A DNA stretch of 64,000 nucleotides. Source: Tautonia marina. GTDB lineage: Bacteria; Planctomycetota; Planctomycetia; Isosphaerales; Isosphaeraceae. A program made the translations under genes and the position numbers. The notes under the pieces were generated by a model. It searched no databases, was not told the origin of the DNA, and worked only from the letters and a program-made list of their open reading frames with translations. How positions within the stretch are numbered: position 1 is the stretch's first letter; each line of letters begins with the position of its first letter. Positions 9,017 through 19,198 of the stretch are shown here, piece after piece. The DNA lies in NCBI RefSeq assembly GCF_009177065.1, contig NZ_WEZF01000005.1, positions 290,739 to 354,738 of the forward strand, read 5' to 3'.

Positions 9017-9103
9017 CGGTTCCCTGACCCTTGACTCACCGTTCCATCGATTCCTACGCGCTACAACCCTTCCCAAGGGAACGGATGCCGTTCGTCGTCC
9101 TGT

Positions 9104-10309
9104 TCAAGATAGGGTCGCGAGGGCCTGTTCCAGATCGGCAGCAAGATCCGCCGGGTCTTCAAGGCCGATCGACAGGCGGATCAGGCCGGGAGTGATCCCG
9201 AGGCGATCGAGCAGCCCAGGCTCCTGCCCTCGATGGCTCGTGGTCGCCGGATGGCTCAGGGTCGTGGCCACGTCTCCCAAGCTGGGTGCGAAGGGGATCT
9301 GGCCGAGATTCCGGATGAAGGTATCGGCTCGGTGCCGATCACCGAGATCAATCGTGACGATCGCGCCGAACCCACCGTGAAGCAAGGTGCGTGCGCGTTC
9401 GTGATCGGGATGATCGGGCAACCCCGGGTAATGGACGGCCCGGATCGCGGAGGATCGGGTCAGGCGTTCGGCCAGTTCGAGTGCCGTTGCACAACACCGT
9501 GACGAGCGCAGAGGCAACGTCGCGAGCCCTCGGCAGGCGAGCCAGCTTTCGAACGGGTTGCCGGACAGGCCGAAGGTGGAGGCGAGCCGGCGAACTCGGT
9601 CCATCTCCTCGTGGGTGCCGGCAACGAGCCCGAGGGTCAGATCGCTATGGCCGCCGATCAGCTTGGTCCCGGAGTGAACCACGTAGGAGGCCCCCAGCTC
9701 CAACGGACGGCAGAGCAGGGGGGCGAACGTATGGTCAACCACCAGCTTCGCCCCAGCCTTGTTCGCCATCGCGGCCAGAACGGGGAGATCCGGGAGCCGG
9801 AGCAACGGGTTTGAGAGCGTCTCGACCATCACCAGCCGGGTCCGGTCGCGCAGGACCGCGGCGAGGGACTCGGGCCGAGTCGCATCGAAACCGGTTGCCT
9901 CGATCCCGAACCGTCTCAGCTCGCGATCAATCAGCGAGATGGTCTTCCCATAAAGCTGTTCGGCAAACGCAATGTGGTCGCCTGATCCCAGCTCGGAGAG
10001 CAAAACCGCGGCCGAGGCCGCCATTCCCGACCCACAGACGGCCGCCGCTTCGGCCCCTTCAAGGGCCGCAATCCGAGCCGCGAGCGCACTGGCGTTCGGG
10101 TGTCCATCCCTCGCATAAACAAACCCGTCGGCCTGCCCCTGGTAGACGGCATCGACATGGTCGAGCCCTTCAAACCGGTAGACCACGCTCAATTGGGGAG
10201 CGGGCACCAGGGGAGTCGAGGACGATCCGGGGAGGAGGTTCGGCCGGGCGCAGATCGTTTCCGGAGCGGGCTGAGCCGGGGAACTCCGGGGTGTGTCGGA
10301 AGGGTCCAT
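9104..10309 (-). CDS. Cys/Met-metabolism PLP enzyme (cystathionine gamma-synthase/lyase type)
   Basis: A 401-residue fold-type I PLP enzyme of the MetB/MetC/MetY/methionine-gamma-lyase family. The PLP lysine is K216 in VVHSGTKLIGGHSD and the ring-stacking aspartate is D192 in LVVDHTFAP. EGAEAAAVCGSGMAAS forms the phosphate-binding region. It could perform trans-sulfuration or gamma-elimination; sequence alone does not separate these. The start was placed after the end of the upstream PP2C gene (77 bases away), which excludes a longer frame. The two genes may share a transcript. Confidence 0.85.
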   Translation of the reverse strand: MDPSDTPRSSPAQPAPETICARPNLLPGSSSTPLVPAPQLSVVYRFEGLDHVDAVYQGQADGFVYARDGHPNASALAARIAALEGAEAAAVCGSGMAASAAVLLSELGSGDHIAFAEQLYGKTISLIDRELRRFGIEATGFDATRPESLAAVLRDRTRLVMVETLSNPLLRLPDLPVLAAMANKAGAKLVVDHTFAPLLCRPLELGASYVVHSGTKLIGGHSDLTLGLVAGTHEEMDRVRRLASTFGLSGNPFESWLACRGLATLPLRSSRCCATALELAERLTRSSAIRAVHYPGLPDHPDHERARTLLHGGFGAIVTIDLGDRHRADTFIRNLGQIPFAPSLGDVATTLSHPATTSHRGQEPGLLDRLGITPGLIRLSIGLEDPADLAADLEQALATLS

Positions 10310-10385
10310 CGCATCGGTTCGGCAGGGTCGATCGGTCTTGAATCGCAAACCACCAAGGAAGGAAGCCGGGACGAAACGAAGCCGA

Positions 10386-11549
10386 TCATCGCGCCCCGAT
10401 CGGGCCATACTCCTTGCGATGGAGCCGGCCGGCGACGCCAAGTCGTACGATCGCTTCACCCAGATGTTTCAAGGCCAGGCGATCATTCCCGGAGGCTCGG
10501 GCCGCTTCCGCCTCGCGCCGACTGTTCGTGAGCTCGGCCCAATCGACCGGCCAGGCGTGTTCGACGGCCATCGAGTGCACGCGGCGGAGGTCGTCGCCCA
10601 GGCGATCGAACAGGTTCGCATCGAGCGGACAGGGAGCCGTAACGTAGATGTTTTCGTCCACCGGTTCCAGAACGGGTTTGCGATGAAACGCGTTCATCAG
10701 GCCGGTCAACGAGAAACCCTTTCCTTTTCCTGCTCCCTCGGCGGCCGCGCCATTGGTCGTGACGGATCGAGAGGGGTCATCGGGATCCTCCCAGGGACCG
10801 GTCCTGACGACCATGACGGTGATGTTGTCCTGTCCCCCTCGCAGGTTCGCGAGGTGTAGCAGGTACTTGCAGGCCACCTCTGGGTGGAAGGCCGACGCGA
10901 ATGCCCCCAGCTCCGGGTCCTCGACGGGACCAGAAAGGCCGTCGGAGCAGAGCAGGAAGACGTCTCCCGACTCGACCGGATACGGCCCTTCGATATCGAC
11001 CTCAATATTCGGATCGGGACCGAGGCTCCGGGTGATCACATTCTTTGGCACCGACCTCATCGCTTCTTCGCGAGACAGGTGCCCCCGATAAATCAGCTCC
11101 CAAACAAGGCTATGGTCGAAAGTCAGTTGCTCGACCGTACCGTTGCGAATGCGGTAAACCCGAGAGTCTCCCACGTGGGCGATCAGCGCTCCGGCCGGCA
11201 GAAGGACAAGGGTCGAGGCCGTAGTGCCCATCCCCTCGAAATCCTTGTTGGCCGTGGCCTTGGTGTGAATGATCTTGGCGACCTCGCGATAGGCTCGGGT
11301 TAGCCCCTCGGCCGGGCTGTCGATCTTCAGCTTCGCGAAGTTGTGGGGAATGTTATCGCAGGCGAGCTTGCTGGCCAGCTCTCCCGCGGCATGCGCCCCC
11401 ATGCCATCGGCAACCATGAAGACATGACCGCGTTTCTTCCAGGTTTCGACCGTCTTGGCGCGGACGATCGCGTGGCTGTCCTGGTTATTCGCCCGACGCA
11501 TTCCTGTGTCGGTCGCCGCGGCATCGATAATGATCTCTTGCCAGTTCAC
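10386..11549 (-). CDS. PP2C-family protein serine/threonine phosphatase
   Basis: A PPM/PP2C phosphatase that would dephosphorylate Ser/Thr targets, possibly those of the kinase encoded at 19.2 kb. Metal-binding motifs are present: HVFMVADGMGAHAAGE, AHVGDSRVYR, LLCSDGLSG and GGQDNITVMVV. The catalytic domain fills about residues 1-260; the remaining 130 residues are a variable tail without a recognisable domain. I place the start at a GTG (product begins VNWQEIIIDA, the usual PP2C entry AATDTGMRRANNQDS); an in-frame start further upstream at 11633 cannot be excluded. It appears cytoplasmic, with no membrane segment. Confidence 0.87.
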   Translation of the reverse strand: MNWQEIIIDAAATDTGMRRANNQDSHAIVRAKTVETWKKRGHVFMVADGMGAHAAGELASKLACDNIPHNFAKLKIDSPAEGLTRAYREVAKIIHTKATANKDFEGMGTTASTLVLLPAGALIAHVGDSRVYRIRNGTVEQLTFDHSLVWELIYRGHLSREEAMRSVPKNVITRSLGPDPNIEVDIEGPYPVESGDVFLLCSDGLSGPVEDPELGAFASAFHPEVACKYLLHLANLRGGQDNITVMVVRTGPWEDPDDPSRSVTTNGAAAEGAGKGKGFSLTGLMNAFHRKPVLEPVDENIYVTAPCPLDANLFDRLGDDLRRVHSMAVEHAWPVDWAELTNSRREAEAARASGNDRLALKHLGEAIVRLGVAGRLHRKEYGPIGAR

Positions 11550-11853
11550 GACCGGCTCCCGCTGATTCGTCGATCGTACTCTGCCGGTCGGTAGCAGCGC
11601 CTCGATCGAAGGGGGCGTACTCCTTGGACACAATCAACCCTGACGCAACGACCATCCAGCCCCGAGGCACAGGTCACACGATCATGATCGCCCGCGACCA
11701 TTGAGACGATCTTACCGACCGATCCTGCCGCTCAATAGACCCCAGACGACCTGAATCGGACGGATTTCCATCCGATCACGAGAGGATTGCTTCTCCTTCA
11801 GGGTAACGCGTCTGATGGTAGGCACGAAAGATTACTTCGACTAAGGTGGAATT

Positions 11854-14607
11854 GTGACTGACCTGGGACCCGGGAAGTTTCCCCGTCCTCCAGCCCCGAG
11901 CAAACCCGGCCCCGCACCCGAGACCCGATCCGGCATGACTCCCTTCTCCCGGCCTCCCGAGATCGCCTTTCAGAAGCAAACGCTGTCAAACGGTCTCGAT
12001 GTCATCGTTCGTCGAGACCCTCGCCTCCCGATCGTGGCCGTGAACCTCTGGTATCACGTTGGCTCAAAAAACGAACGGCACGGCCAGCGCGGCTTCGCTC
12101 ATCTGTTCGAGCATTTGATGTTCGAAGGCTCGCAGCATTTCCCCGGCGATTTCTTCAAACCGCTCCAGCCCAAGGGAGCTTACGTTAACGGCTCGACCTC
12201 TCCCGACCGCACCAACTACATCATCGACCTGCCGACCGCGCACCTGGAACTGGCCCTGGCGATGGAATCGGACCGCATGGGCCATCTGCTCGCGGCCCTC
12301 AGTGAGGAGAAGCTGGAGATCCAGAAAGGGGTCGTCCAGAACGAATACCGCCAGAACTACGCGAACCGCCCTTACGGCAGCGTCTCTCGCGTCTTGCCTG
12401 AAGCCCTCTATCCCCCCGATCACCCGTACCACTGGCCGACCATCGGCGCCATGGAAGACGTGGCCGCGGCCTCGTTGACTCAGGTGGAATCGTTCTTCCG
12501 CCGGTTCTATGTCCCCAGCAACGCCAGTTTTTGTCTCGTCGGCGATCTGGACGAGGACCGCGCCTTTGCACTCGCCGAACGCTACTTCGACCCGATTCCG
12601 GGGGGCGTTCCCGCGATGCGACCGCCTGTTCCCGAGGTCACCTCGCCTCCGGCCGACCCGATCCTCTTGCGCGATCGGGTGGAACTGAACCGCCTCTACC
12701 TGACCTGGCACACCGTTCCGCAGTTTCACCCCGACGACGCCCCGCTCGGCCTCGCCGCCGACATCCTGGCCCGAGGGCGGTCCAGTCGGCTCTACCGCCG
12801 GCTTGTCCTCGACCAGCAGATCGCCCAGAACGTTTCGGTTTACCAATCCGGTCGCGAGCTGGCCGGAACCTTCGGGATCATGGTCACGCTCCGACCGGGT
12901 CAATCCTGGGAGGTTGCCCGCGATCTGATCGACGCCGAACTGGCCGGCCTCGCCCGGCAGGTCGATCCCGACGAACTTCACCGTGCCCAGACGGGAAGGC
13001 TAGGCGCCTTGATCTATGCCCTGGAGTCGCTCGGTGGCTTCGGGGGCGTGGCCGATCGCCTGAACGCCTATAACATTTACCTCGGCGATCCGGAACGCAT
13101 CACCTCCGATTTCGATCGCTTCGCTCAGGTCACCCCCGACCAGATCTCCGAGGTCGTTCGGCGATGGATCGCCGGAGAAGTCGGGACAACCGCCCCTCGG
13201 GTCGAGCTGGTCGTCCTCGGCCGCTCCGGGTCCCCCGCTCCCGAGCCGCTGAATCGTGCCCAGGCTCCGGCCGCGGCAACCCCTGTCCCGTTCCGTGCCC
13301 CGATTCCCGAGCGATTGACCCTCCGATGCGGGGCCGAGCTCTGGGCGATCGCTCGACGCGATCTCCCGGTCGTCACCGCCAGCCTCGCCGTTCCCGGAGG
13401 AGCAGGGGTTGTCGCTCCCGACCGGGCCGGACTGGCCAGCCTGACCGCCGCGATGCTCGACGAGGGAACGACAACGCGATCGGCCGTCGACCTGGCAATC
13501 GAGGCCGAATCCATCGCGACCAGCCTCTGGGCCTCGGCCGGTTGGGATGGCTCGTACGTTGGCCTGCGATGCCTGACCTCAAACCTCGATGCCAGCCTCA
13601 ACCTGGCAATCGACATCCTTCGCAATCCGACCTTTCCCGAAGCAGAGTGGAACCGCATCCAGAACCAGTCGCTCGCCGCGCTTCGAGCCCGTCGCGACCG
13701 GGCAGAGACGGTTGCGGCCCTCACGCTGCTTCGAGCCCTCTATGAGGCCGATCACCCCTATCAAGTTCCGGCCGACGGAACGCCCAGCTCCGTCGAGCGG
13801 CTTGATCGTGAGCGGCTTCGGCAATTTCACGCCGAGCGTTATCTCCCGGCCGGATCGGCCTGGATCGTCGCGGGAGACATCGATCCGCAGGCAATTGCCC
13901 GGCAGCTTGACGATCGACTCGGCGACTGGTCCGGGACCGCTCCCGAGCCGATTCCGCCGATCGCTCCGGCCTCAGCCTCCCGCCGTCGGATTATCCTGGT
14001 CCACCGGCCCGACGCTCCCCAGTCGAACGTTCGGGTCGGGCAGATCGGCCTGCATCGTCGCGAAGAGGATTATCTCGATGCCATCGTCCTGAACCAGATC
14101 CTCGGCGGCCAGTTCTCGTCTCGGCTCAACGAATCGCTCCGCGAACAACGGGGGATGACCTACGGGGTTCGAAGCGCCTTCGATGCCCGTCGAGGGGCCG
14201 GGCCCTTCACCGTCTCGGCGGCCGTCCAAAGTGATCGGGCCGCCGAGGCAGTCGAGGAAATCGTCCGGGAGATCGAGCTGTTGCTCGGCGACCGCCCCCC
14301 TTCGGATCGAGAGCTGGACGACGCGAAGCGGAGCCTCCTGGAAGGACACGCCCGGCACTTCGAAACCCCTTCGGACCTCGTCTCCCGCTTTGCCAGTCTG
14401 TTCCTGCACGGTTTCCCGGCCGACCACCACGCCCGGTTTGCGGAACGCCTGGCCGCCGTCAGCCTCGACTCGATGGCTCAGGCCGCCGCTCGTCGCCTTC
14501 GTCCGGAAGGCTTGGTAGCGGTCGTGGTGGCCGACGCCGACGACGTGCTCAAACCGCTCGAAGCCCTGGGCTGGGGGCCGGTCGAGCGAATTGACGTGTC
14601 CGAATGA
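11854..14607 (+). CDS. M16 family zinc metalloprotease, full-length two-half form
   Basis: A 917-residue insulinase/pitrilysin-family protein with both halves fused. The N-terminal half is catalytic, with the inverted zinc motif HLFEH (H83, E86, H87) in GFAHLFEHLMFEG and a third ligand Glu in VVQNEYRQ about 75 residues later. The C-terminal half (about 480-917) lacks HxxEH but keeps the R/Y pair region (LREQRGMTYGVRSAF), as in processing-peptidase partners. No signal peptide is seen, so the site of action is uncertain. I use the GTG at 11854, preceded by AGGTGGA; an ATG at 11935 is the alternative and would remove only a Pro-rich leader. Confidence 0.9.
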   Translation: MTDLGPGKFPRPPAPSKPGPAPETRSGMTPFSRPPEIAFQKQTLSNGLDVIVRRDPRLPIVAVNLWYHVGSKNERHGQRGFAHLFEHLMFEGSQHFPGDFFKPLQPKGAYVNGSTSPDRTNYIIDLPTAHLELALAMESDRMGHLLAALSEEKLEIQKGVVQNEYRQNYANRPYGSVSRVLPEALYPPDHPYHWPTIGAMEDVAAASLTQVESFFRRFYVPSNASFCLVGDLDEDRAFALAERYFDPIPGGVPAMRPPVPEVTSPPADPILLRDRVELNRLYLTWHTVPQFHPDDAPLGLAADILARGRSSRLYRRLVLDQQIAQNVSVYQSGRELAGTFGIMVTLRPGQSWEVARDLIDAELAGLARQVDPDELHRAQTGRLGALIYALESLGGFGGVADRLNAYNIYLGDPERITSDFDRFAQVTPDQISEVVRRWIAGEVGTTAPRVELVVLGRSGSPAPEPLNRAQAPAAATPVPFRAPIPERLTLRCGAELWAIARRDLPVVTASLAVPGGAGVVAPDRAGLASLTAAMLDEGTTTRSAVDLAIEAESIATSLWASAGWDGSYVGLRCLTSNLDASLNLAIDILRNPTFPEAEWNRIQNQSLAALRARRDRAETVAALTLLRALYEADHPYQVPADGTPSSVERLDRERLRQFHAERYLPAGSAWIVAGDIDPQAIARQLDDRLGDWSGTAPEPIPPIAPASASRRRIILVHRPDAPQSNVRVGQIGLHRREEDYLDAIVLNQILGGQFSSRLNESLREQRGMTYGVRSAFDARRGAGPFTVSAAVQSDRAAEAVEEIVREIELLLGDRPPSDRELDDAKRSLLEGHARHFETPSDLVSRFASLFLHGFPADHHARFAERLAAVSLDSMAQAAARRLRPEGLVAVVVADADDVLKPLEALGWGPVERIDVSE

Positions 14608-14747
14608 AACGGCGTCTGATGGCGTCCGTTCGTTGGGGGCCATTTGTGGTCGCGAGGCTCACGCTCGAACGACTCCCTGGTCCCGTGCGCTACAATGGAT
14701 CAGCCACGATCGAGGGTTCCTGCATCTTCAACTGACCGGAGCGAGCG

Positions 14748-16352
14748 ATGCCGACCCGTTCCAAGCGGTTTCGACCGCTCCGCCGAACCCGGATCGCCTT
14801 GCGTCGGGCTATCCTCCGTCTCGATCAAAACCCGCCTGCCTGGACCCGGAATCTCACGCCCTGGTCGGCCAGCCTGATCACCCACCTGATCCTGATTATC
14901 CTGATCGCCATTCTCGCCTTCCTGAATCCCGTGGCCAACCAGGACGACGGCGACCCCGGATTCCAGGCCAGGATGGCGGATCAGCTCACCGATGATCTGA
15001 CGACCCTCGACACCCTCGACCAATCCGGCGATCCCTTCACCCGGCTCGACGACCCGACCCCTTCGCTCCCGATCGATCCAACTGCGATCGATCCCGAGGT
15101 CGTCAACGTTCCTGAACTGGCCTCCCGGTTCGGACCCGAGTTGAAACAGAGTCCCCTGGAGTGGGTCGTCGAACGCCCCGATCGTCTCATGCTCGGTCAG
15201 GCTCCGATGGCGACTCAGCTTGGCAGTCAGGCACAAATCGCCCCCTTCTCGGGTCGAAGTGCCTCGATGAAAGCCGCGCTGCTGCGTCGGGAGGGAGGGA
15301 CCGCCGAATCGGAAGAGGCCGTCGAACGCGGGCTTCAATGGCTCCTGCGGCATCAGGGCCCGGCGGGCAACTGGTCGCTTAACTGCGCCCCCCACTGCAC
15401 CGAAGGCCCGTGCCCCGGCAACGATCAGATGATCTCGGACACCGCCGCCACCGGGCTGGCCTTGCTCCCGATGCTCGGCGCCGGGCATTCACACGTCGAG
15501 CCCGGCCGCTACCAGACCAGTATCGACCGCGGCCTGACCTGGCTCAAAGGGGCTCAGCAGCCCAGCGGAGAACTGTTTCTCGGCGGAGGAGGAAACGCCC
15601 GGATGTACAGCCACGCCATCGCCACAATGGCGCTGTGCGAGGCCTATGGCGTTTCCCGAGACGAGGATTTGCTCGAACCCGCCCGGCAAGCCGTGCAATT
15701 CATCATCCTGGCCCAGAACCAGCAAGACGGCGGCTGGCGCTATCAGCCGGGCGACGCGGGCGATACCTCCGTCTTCGGCTGGCAGATGCTCGCCCTGCGC
15801 AGTGCCTCGCTCGCGGGCATCAAGATTCCCGATCACGTCGTCACCGGTTGCCGACGCTACCTCGACGGTGCCGCGGCTGACCCGGTCGGAGCAACCTACA
15901 GCTACATGCCTGGCCGCAAACCCAGCCTGGTGATGACCGCGGAAGCGCTTCTCTGCCGCCAGTACCTCGGGTGGAGACGGACCACACCCGCCTTGCGATC
16001 CGGAGCGGCTCAGGTGTTCCAGGATCTGATGACCTCCGGCGATCGGAACATCTACTTCTGGTATTACGCCACCCAGATGCTCCACAACCTCGGTGGCAAG
16101 CCCTGGGAACATTGGAATACCCGCATCCGCGAGGGGCTGATCGCCAATCAGATCCAGGGAGCCGGCTGCGACCGAGGGAGCTGGGACCCGAACAGCCCCC
16201 AGCCTGACCGCTGGGGCCGCAGCGCCGGCCGCCATTACACTACCTGCCTTTCCATCCTGACCCTCGAAGTCTATTATCGCTATCTCCCGCTTTACCAGGA
16301 ACGTGATCTTCGCCCCTTGAGCCCTCCCCCCCCCTCCGACACGGCCGACTGA
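14748..16352 (+). CDS. membrane-anchored prenyltransferase/squalene-oxidase-repeat protein
   Basis: The 534-residue protein has an N-terminal basic stretch, one membrane segment (about 44-62, LITHLILIILIAILAFL) and a C-terminal alpha/alpha-barrel of terpene-cyclase-type repeats (about 185-520). Repeat signatures are ERGLQWLLRHQGPAGNW, DRGLTWLKGAQQPSG and AQNQQDGGWRYQPGDAGDTSVFGW. The acidic DxDD motif of true cyclases is not seen, so a binding or structural role is more likely than squalene cyclisation. Such proteins are abundant and mostly uncharacterised in planctomycetes. It lies 140 bases after the protease gene. Confidence 0.8.
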   Translation: MPTRSKRFRPLRRTRIALRRAILRLDQNPPAWTRNLTPWSASLITHLILIILIAILAFLNPVANQDDGDPGFQARMADQLTDDLTTLDTLDQSGDPFTRLDDPTPSLPIDPTAIDPEVVNVPELASRFGPELKQSPLEWVVERPDRLMLGQAPMATQLGSQAQIAPFSGRSASMKAALLRREGGTAESEEAVERGLQWLLRHQGPAGNWSLNCAPHCTEGPCPGNDQMISDTAATGLALLPMLGAGHSHVEPGRYQTSIDRGLTWLKGAQQPSGELFLGGGGNARMYSHAIATMALCEAYGVSRDEDLLEPARQAVQFIILAQNQQDGGWRYQPGDAGDTSVFGWQMLALRSASLAGIKIPDHVVTGCRRYLDGAAADPVGATYSYMPGRKPSLVMTAEALLCRQYLGWRRTTPALRSGAAQVFQDLMTSGDRNIYFWYYATQMLHNLGGKPWEHWNTRIREGLIANQIQGAGCDRGSWDPNSPQPDRWGRSAGRHYTTCLSILTLEVYYRYLPLYQERDLRPLSPPPPSDTAD

Positions 16353-16533
16353 CCAACACGCTCAGAACGCCCCCCCGGAAGCCCATCCCTCATCGATTCG
16401 GCAAGATGCCGAAGACGCAGAACGGCGAAGTTTTTCGGAAAAACCTTGGAAAACCTGGGCAGTTTCTCCGCGCAATGTCGCCCAATGATTCATGGCTCAA
16501 TCATTGGATTGGGGCAAGGGTAGACGACCCGCC

Positions 16534-16539
16534 TATACT
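16534..16539 (+). promoter_or_regulatory. candidate -10 box TATACT
   Basis: TATACT sits 57 bases before the cytochrome start. The best -35 (TTGGGG, 16509-16514) is 19 bases away, so only the -10 is persuasive. Confidence 0.25.
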
Positions 16540-16595
16540 ATCACTCGCACAGAAGAAATCATCATCTCATCGGTTCATCAAAGGCCCAAGATTTC

Positions 16596-18002
16596 ATGAC
16601 CATCAAGCGGTCTGGTTCCGTCCGAGCAGGGCGGGCCTTGGTTGCGGCGGTTTCGGTGTTATTCGGAATCGGAGCCTGGTGGGTGATCCGGGGGATTGTT
16701 CCGGTCGAAGATGGAATTCCCGAGGCTGATCCGCTGGCGATGGCCCGATCGCAACTGGAACAGGGGCAGGGGGAGCTTGCTTGGGAGACGCTCGCCTCGC
16801 GCGTTCGCCCCGATGCCGAAGCCCATTGGCTCCTGAGCCGGGCTGCGTTGCAACGCGGTGATCTCCAAACCGCGGAAGCCTCACTGGCCGAGGCTCGGTC
16901 GCTCGGGTTCGAGAACGATCCGATGCGGACGGAACCCGCGGTTTTCGTCGGATCGGCTCGATGCGTGTCCTGCCATGCCGAAATTGCCCACGATCAGCAA
17001 GCCAGCCATCATGCCTCGACCTTCGCCGGCGCCGATGACCTGGACCAGCTTCCCTTGCCTGATGGCCCCATCCCCGACCCCGAAGTGCCGGAGGTCATCC
17101 ACTCCTTCCGCAAGGAGGGCGATCGGGTCATCGTGGAAACCGAGGTTGCGGGCGAGCGATTTTCGATGGTCCTCTCGCATCTGATGGGCTCGGGACACCA
17201 CGGAACCACCCCGGTCGGGATCGATCCGCTCGGCAATGTCGTCGAGCTTCGGCTCTCTCACTATGCCAAAGAGGTCGGGTGGGACCTCACGACCGGCCAC
17301 CTTCCGCGCCCTGCCGTCCCCTCCGAGTTCCTTGGGCGAACCCTCGCTCCACACGAGCAGCAGAGCTGTTTGAACTGCCACACAACCCACCTTCAACCCG
17401 ACGAATCGACCGCTTCCTGGACGGTCGTCGAAGGTGGGGTCCGGTGTGAGCAGTGTCATGGTCCCGGTGGGAACCATCTGGCCGCGGTGAACGGCGGGTT
17501 CTCCGAGCCGGCGATCATGCGACCCCGGCTCGCTTCGGCCGAGCAAGTCGTCAACCTCTGCGGAACCTGCCACCGGGCCTCGGAATCAGGCCCTCAGGAC
17601 GAATCGAGCAATCCCTTCCTCGTCCGGTTCCAGGCAACGACGTTCGTCAGGAGTGCCTGCTTCATCCAGTCAGCTTCGACGGCGAAGTTCGATTGCGTCA
17701 GTTGCCATAATCCGCACCGTAACGCCGAAACCGACTCGAGGCACTACGATTCCGTTTGCCTCTCGTGCCACTCAGATACGCGATCCCTTGATCAAACGAT
17801 CGCCACAGCGACCCCCCGGGAATTCACCGCGCAAACCCTTTGCCCGATCGAGCCGACCCAGGGTTGCGTCTCGTGTCACATGCCCCCTCGGGAAAGCTCG
17901 ATGCGAAACACTCTGTTCACCGATCACCACATTCGGGTCCAGGAGGACCTGGATCGGGTCGATCCCCCAGACTCGGTTTCGGAACAGCGGGCCGAAGAGT
18001 GA
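16596..18002 (+). CDS. heptaheme c-type cytochrome, membrane anchored
   Basis: A 468-residue exported electron-transfer protein with one N-terminal membrane anchor (about 13-33) and a TPR-like helical pair (about 45-95). Seven CxxCH haem-c motifs follow: CVSCH, CLNCH, CEQCH, CGTCH, CVSCH, CLSCH and CVSCH. Additional conserved histidines (QASHHAS, GSGHHGT) could serve as distal ligands. It resembles the cytochrome c554/NrfA-like multihaem proteins annotated widely in planctomycetes, but the KNO or CxxCK features of nitrite reductase are absent. No partner redox genes are adjacent, and its donor and acceptor are unknown. Confidence 0.88.
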   Translation: MTIKRSGSVRAGRALVAAVSVLFGIGAWWVIRGIVPVEDGIPEADPLAMARSQLEQGQGELAWETLASRVRPDAEAHWLLSRAALQRGDLQTAEASLAEARSLGFENDPMRTEPAVFVGSARCVSCHAEIAHDQQASHHASTFAGADDLDQLPLPDGPIPDPEVPEVIHSFRKEGDRVIVETEVAGERFSMVLSHLMGSGHHGTTPVGIDPLGNVVELRLSHYAKEVGWDLTTGHLPRPAVPSEFLGRTLAPHEQQSCLNCHTTHLQPDESTASWTVVEGGVRCEQCHGPGGNHLAAVNGGFSEPAIMRPRLASAEQVVNLCGTCHRASESGPQDESSNPFLVRFQATTFVRSACFIQSASTAKFDCVSCHNPHRNAETDSRHYDSVCLSCHSDTRSLDQTIATATPREFTAQTLCPIEPTQGCVSCHMPPRESSMRNTLFTDHHIRVQEDLDRVDPPDSVSEQRAEE

Positions 18003-18063
18003 CGAGAATTCCCCGGCCCCGTGTTCCCGAACTGGAAGAAACGCTTGCCTCGAAACGTCACGA

Positions 18064-18810
18064 TCAAGGGACGAACTGGGCCAACGGAATCGTTTTGTGC
18101 ACCACCAATCGACCCACGGCCAAGGTCTGCGGCGTGGCGTTCACGGGCAAGTACCAGACCAGATCACCCGGTCGGACGAACGAGGGCGATCCGATGGTGA
18201 CCTGAGTCACCGACATCCCACCCGCGCCGGGAACCACCATCGCCGAAGGTCCTCTCGGTGGCGCAATCACAATCGGATTGCCGGCGATCAACGCTCCCAC
18301 CAGATGACGACGCTGCGGCATCCATTCCTCGCCGGGAATCATGGAATACCGCCCGAACACGTTGACCTGGAACGGGTTATTCCGATTCAAAGCCCGATTG
18401 TAACTGGCCAAGACCAGCGAGGTTGGGGTCACCAGGGCGCGGGCGGATCCCTCGAACAGATCGACGTGACCGGCCACGACACTGCCGTTCATCAGGTCGA
18501 TGCCGGTCACCTCGGCCAGGGTTCCGGGAGCGGCCAGCCTCGGGTTCGCCGGCCAGCGGATCACGAAGACCTCAATCGCTCCGAACGACACCGGAAACTG
18601 CTGTCCGGCCGCATTTTCGAGCACAATCCACTTGGGCGTCGCCGTCACCACCCGGGCCCATTCCCCTCCGCCCGGCTGGAACTGCGGGGCGGTGAACCCC
18701 CCGATCGCTGCCGTGAACGGCCCCTGGGCGCGAGTCACCGACGCCCCGAGGCTCAACATGCCGGCGATCCCGATTCCCAGAATCACTGCTCGGAGCCTGT
18801 TGCGAGTCAT
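18064..18810 (-). CDS. secreted hypothetical protein
   Basis: A 248-residue protein with a clear signal peptide (RLRAVILGIGIAGMLSLGASVTRAQ). The mature part is beta-rich with no cysteines, and its sequence suggests two related halves (GTLAEVTGIDLMNGSVVAGHVD and RPGDLVWYLPVNATPQTLAVG). No enzyme motif is visible. It converges on the cytochrome gene with a 61-base gap. I do not recognise the family. Confidence 0.6.
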   Translation of the reverse strand: MTRNRLRAVILGIGIAGMLSLGASVTRAQGPFTAAIGGFTAPQFQPGGGEWARVVTATPKWIVLENAAGQQFPVSFGAIEVFVIRWPANPRLAAPGTLAEVTGIDLMNGSVVAGHVDLFEGSARALVTPTSLVLASYNRALNRNNPFQVNVFGRYSMIPGEEWMPQRRHLVGALIAGNPIVIAPPRGPSAMVVPGAGGMSVTQVTIGSPSFVRPGDLVWYLPVNATPQTLAVGRLVVHKTIPLAQFVP

Positions 18811-19095
18811 CTCGGAAACCTCCCCGAGTCGAGAACCCCGGGCCCTTGTTCGAATTCCGATCGCCTGGACGTGGTCGGGAACGCGATCGCTCTTGATGGT
18901 TTATTCTAACCTGTATCCGCGACTCGCGGCGAGTGTCATCTGCTGAACCCGTCCGATCCGATCATTCGGGGCCATCGGGTGGATTCACCCTTCCCGACTC
19001 CCGCATCCATACGCCGCCGTTCGTGATCCTGAACCGTTCGTTCTGATGGAGCGGGTCCGTGGGGCTCCGAGTGTCTGCAAGGTCGGTTTTCCTGT

Positions 19096-19124
19096 TTGCA
19101 GGGTCGCCAGACGGTCACTACACT
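19096..19124 (+). promoter_or_regulatory. candidate sigma-70 promoter for the Ser/Thr kinase gene
   Basis: TTGCAG (19096-19101) and TACACT (19119-19124) are separated by exactly 17 bases and lie 75 bases before the kinase ATG, in a 388-base intergenic region between divergent genes. The rest of that region shows nothing else I can name. Confidence 0.4.
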
Positions 19125-19198
19125 AGTCAAAGTCGTTCCATCACTTCGCCTTAACCCATTGGGGTGTCGGTCGAACTTTACGGAGTCCGAGCGGTCCA

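Noticed and set aside
18811..19198. small minus-strand frame at 18936-19199
   Set aside because: No ribosome site and composition unlike a protein; the region is better explained as promoters of divergent genes.
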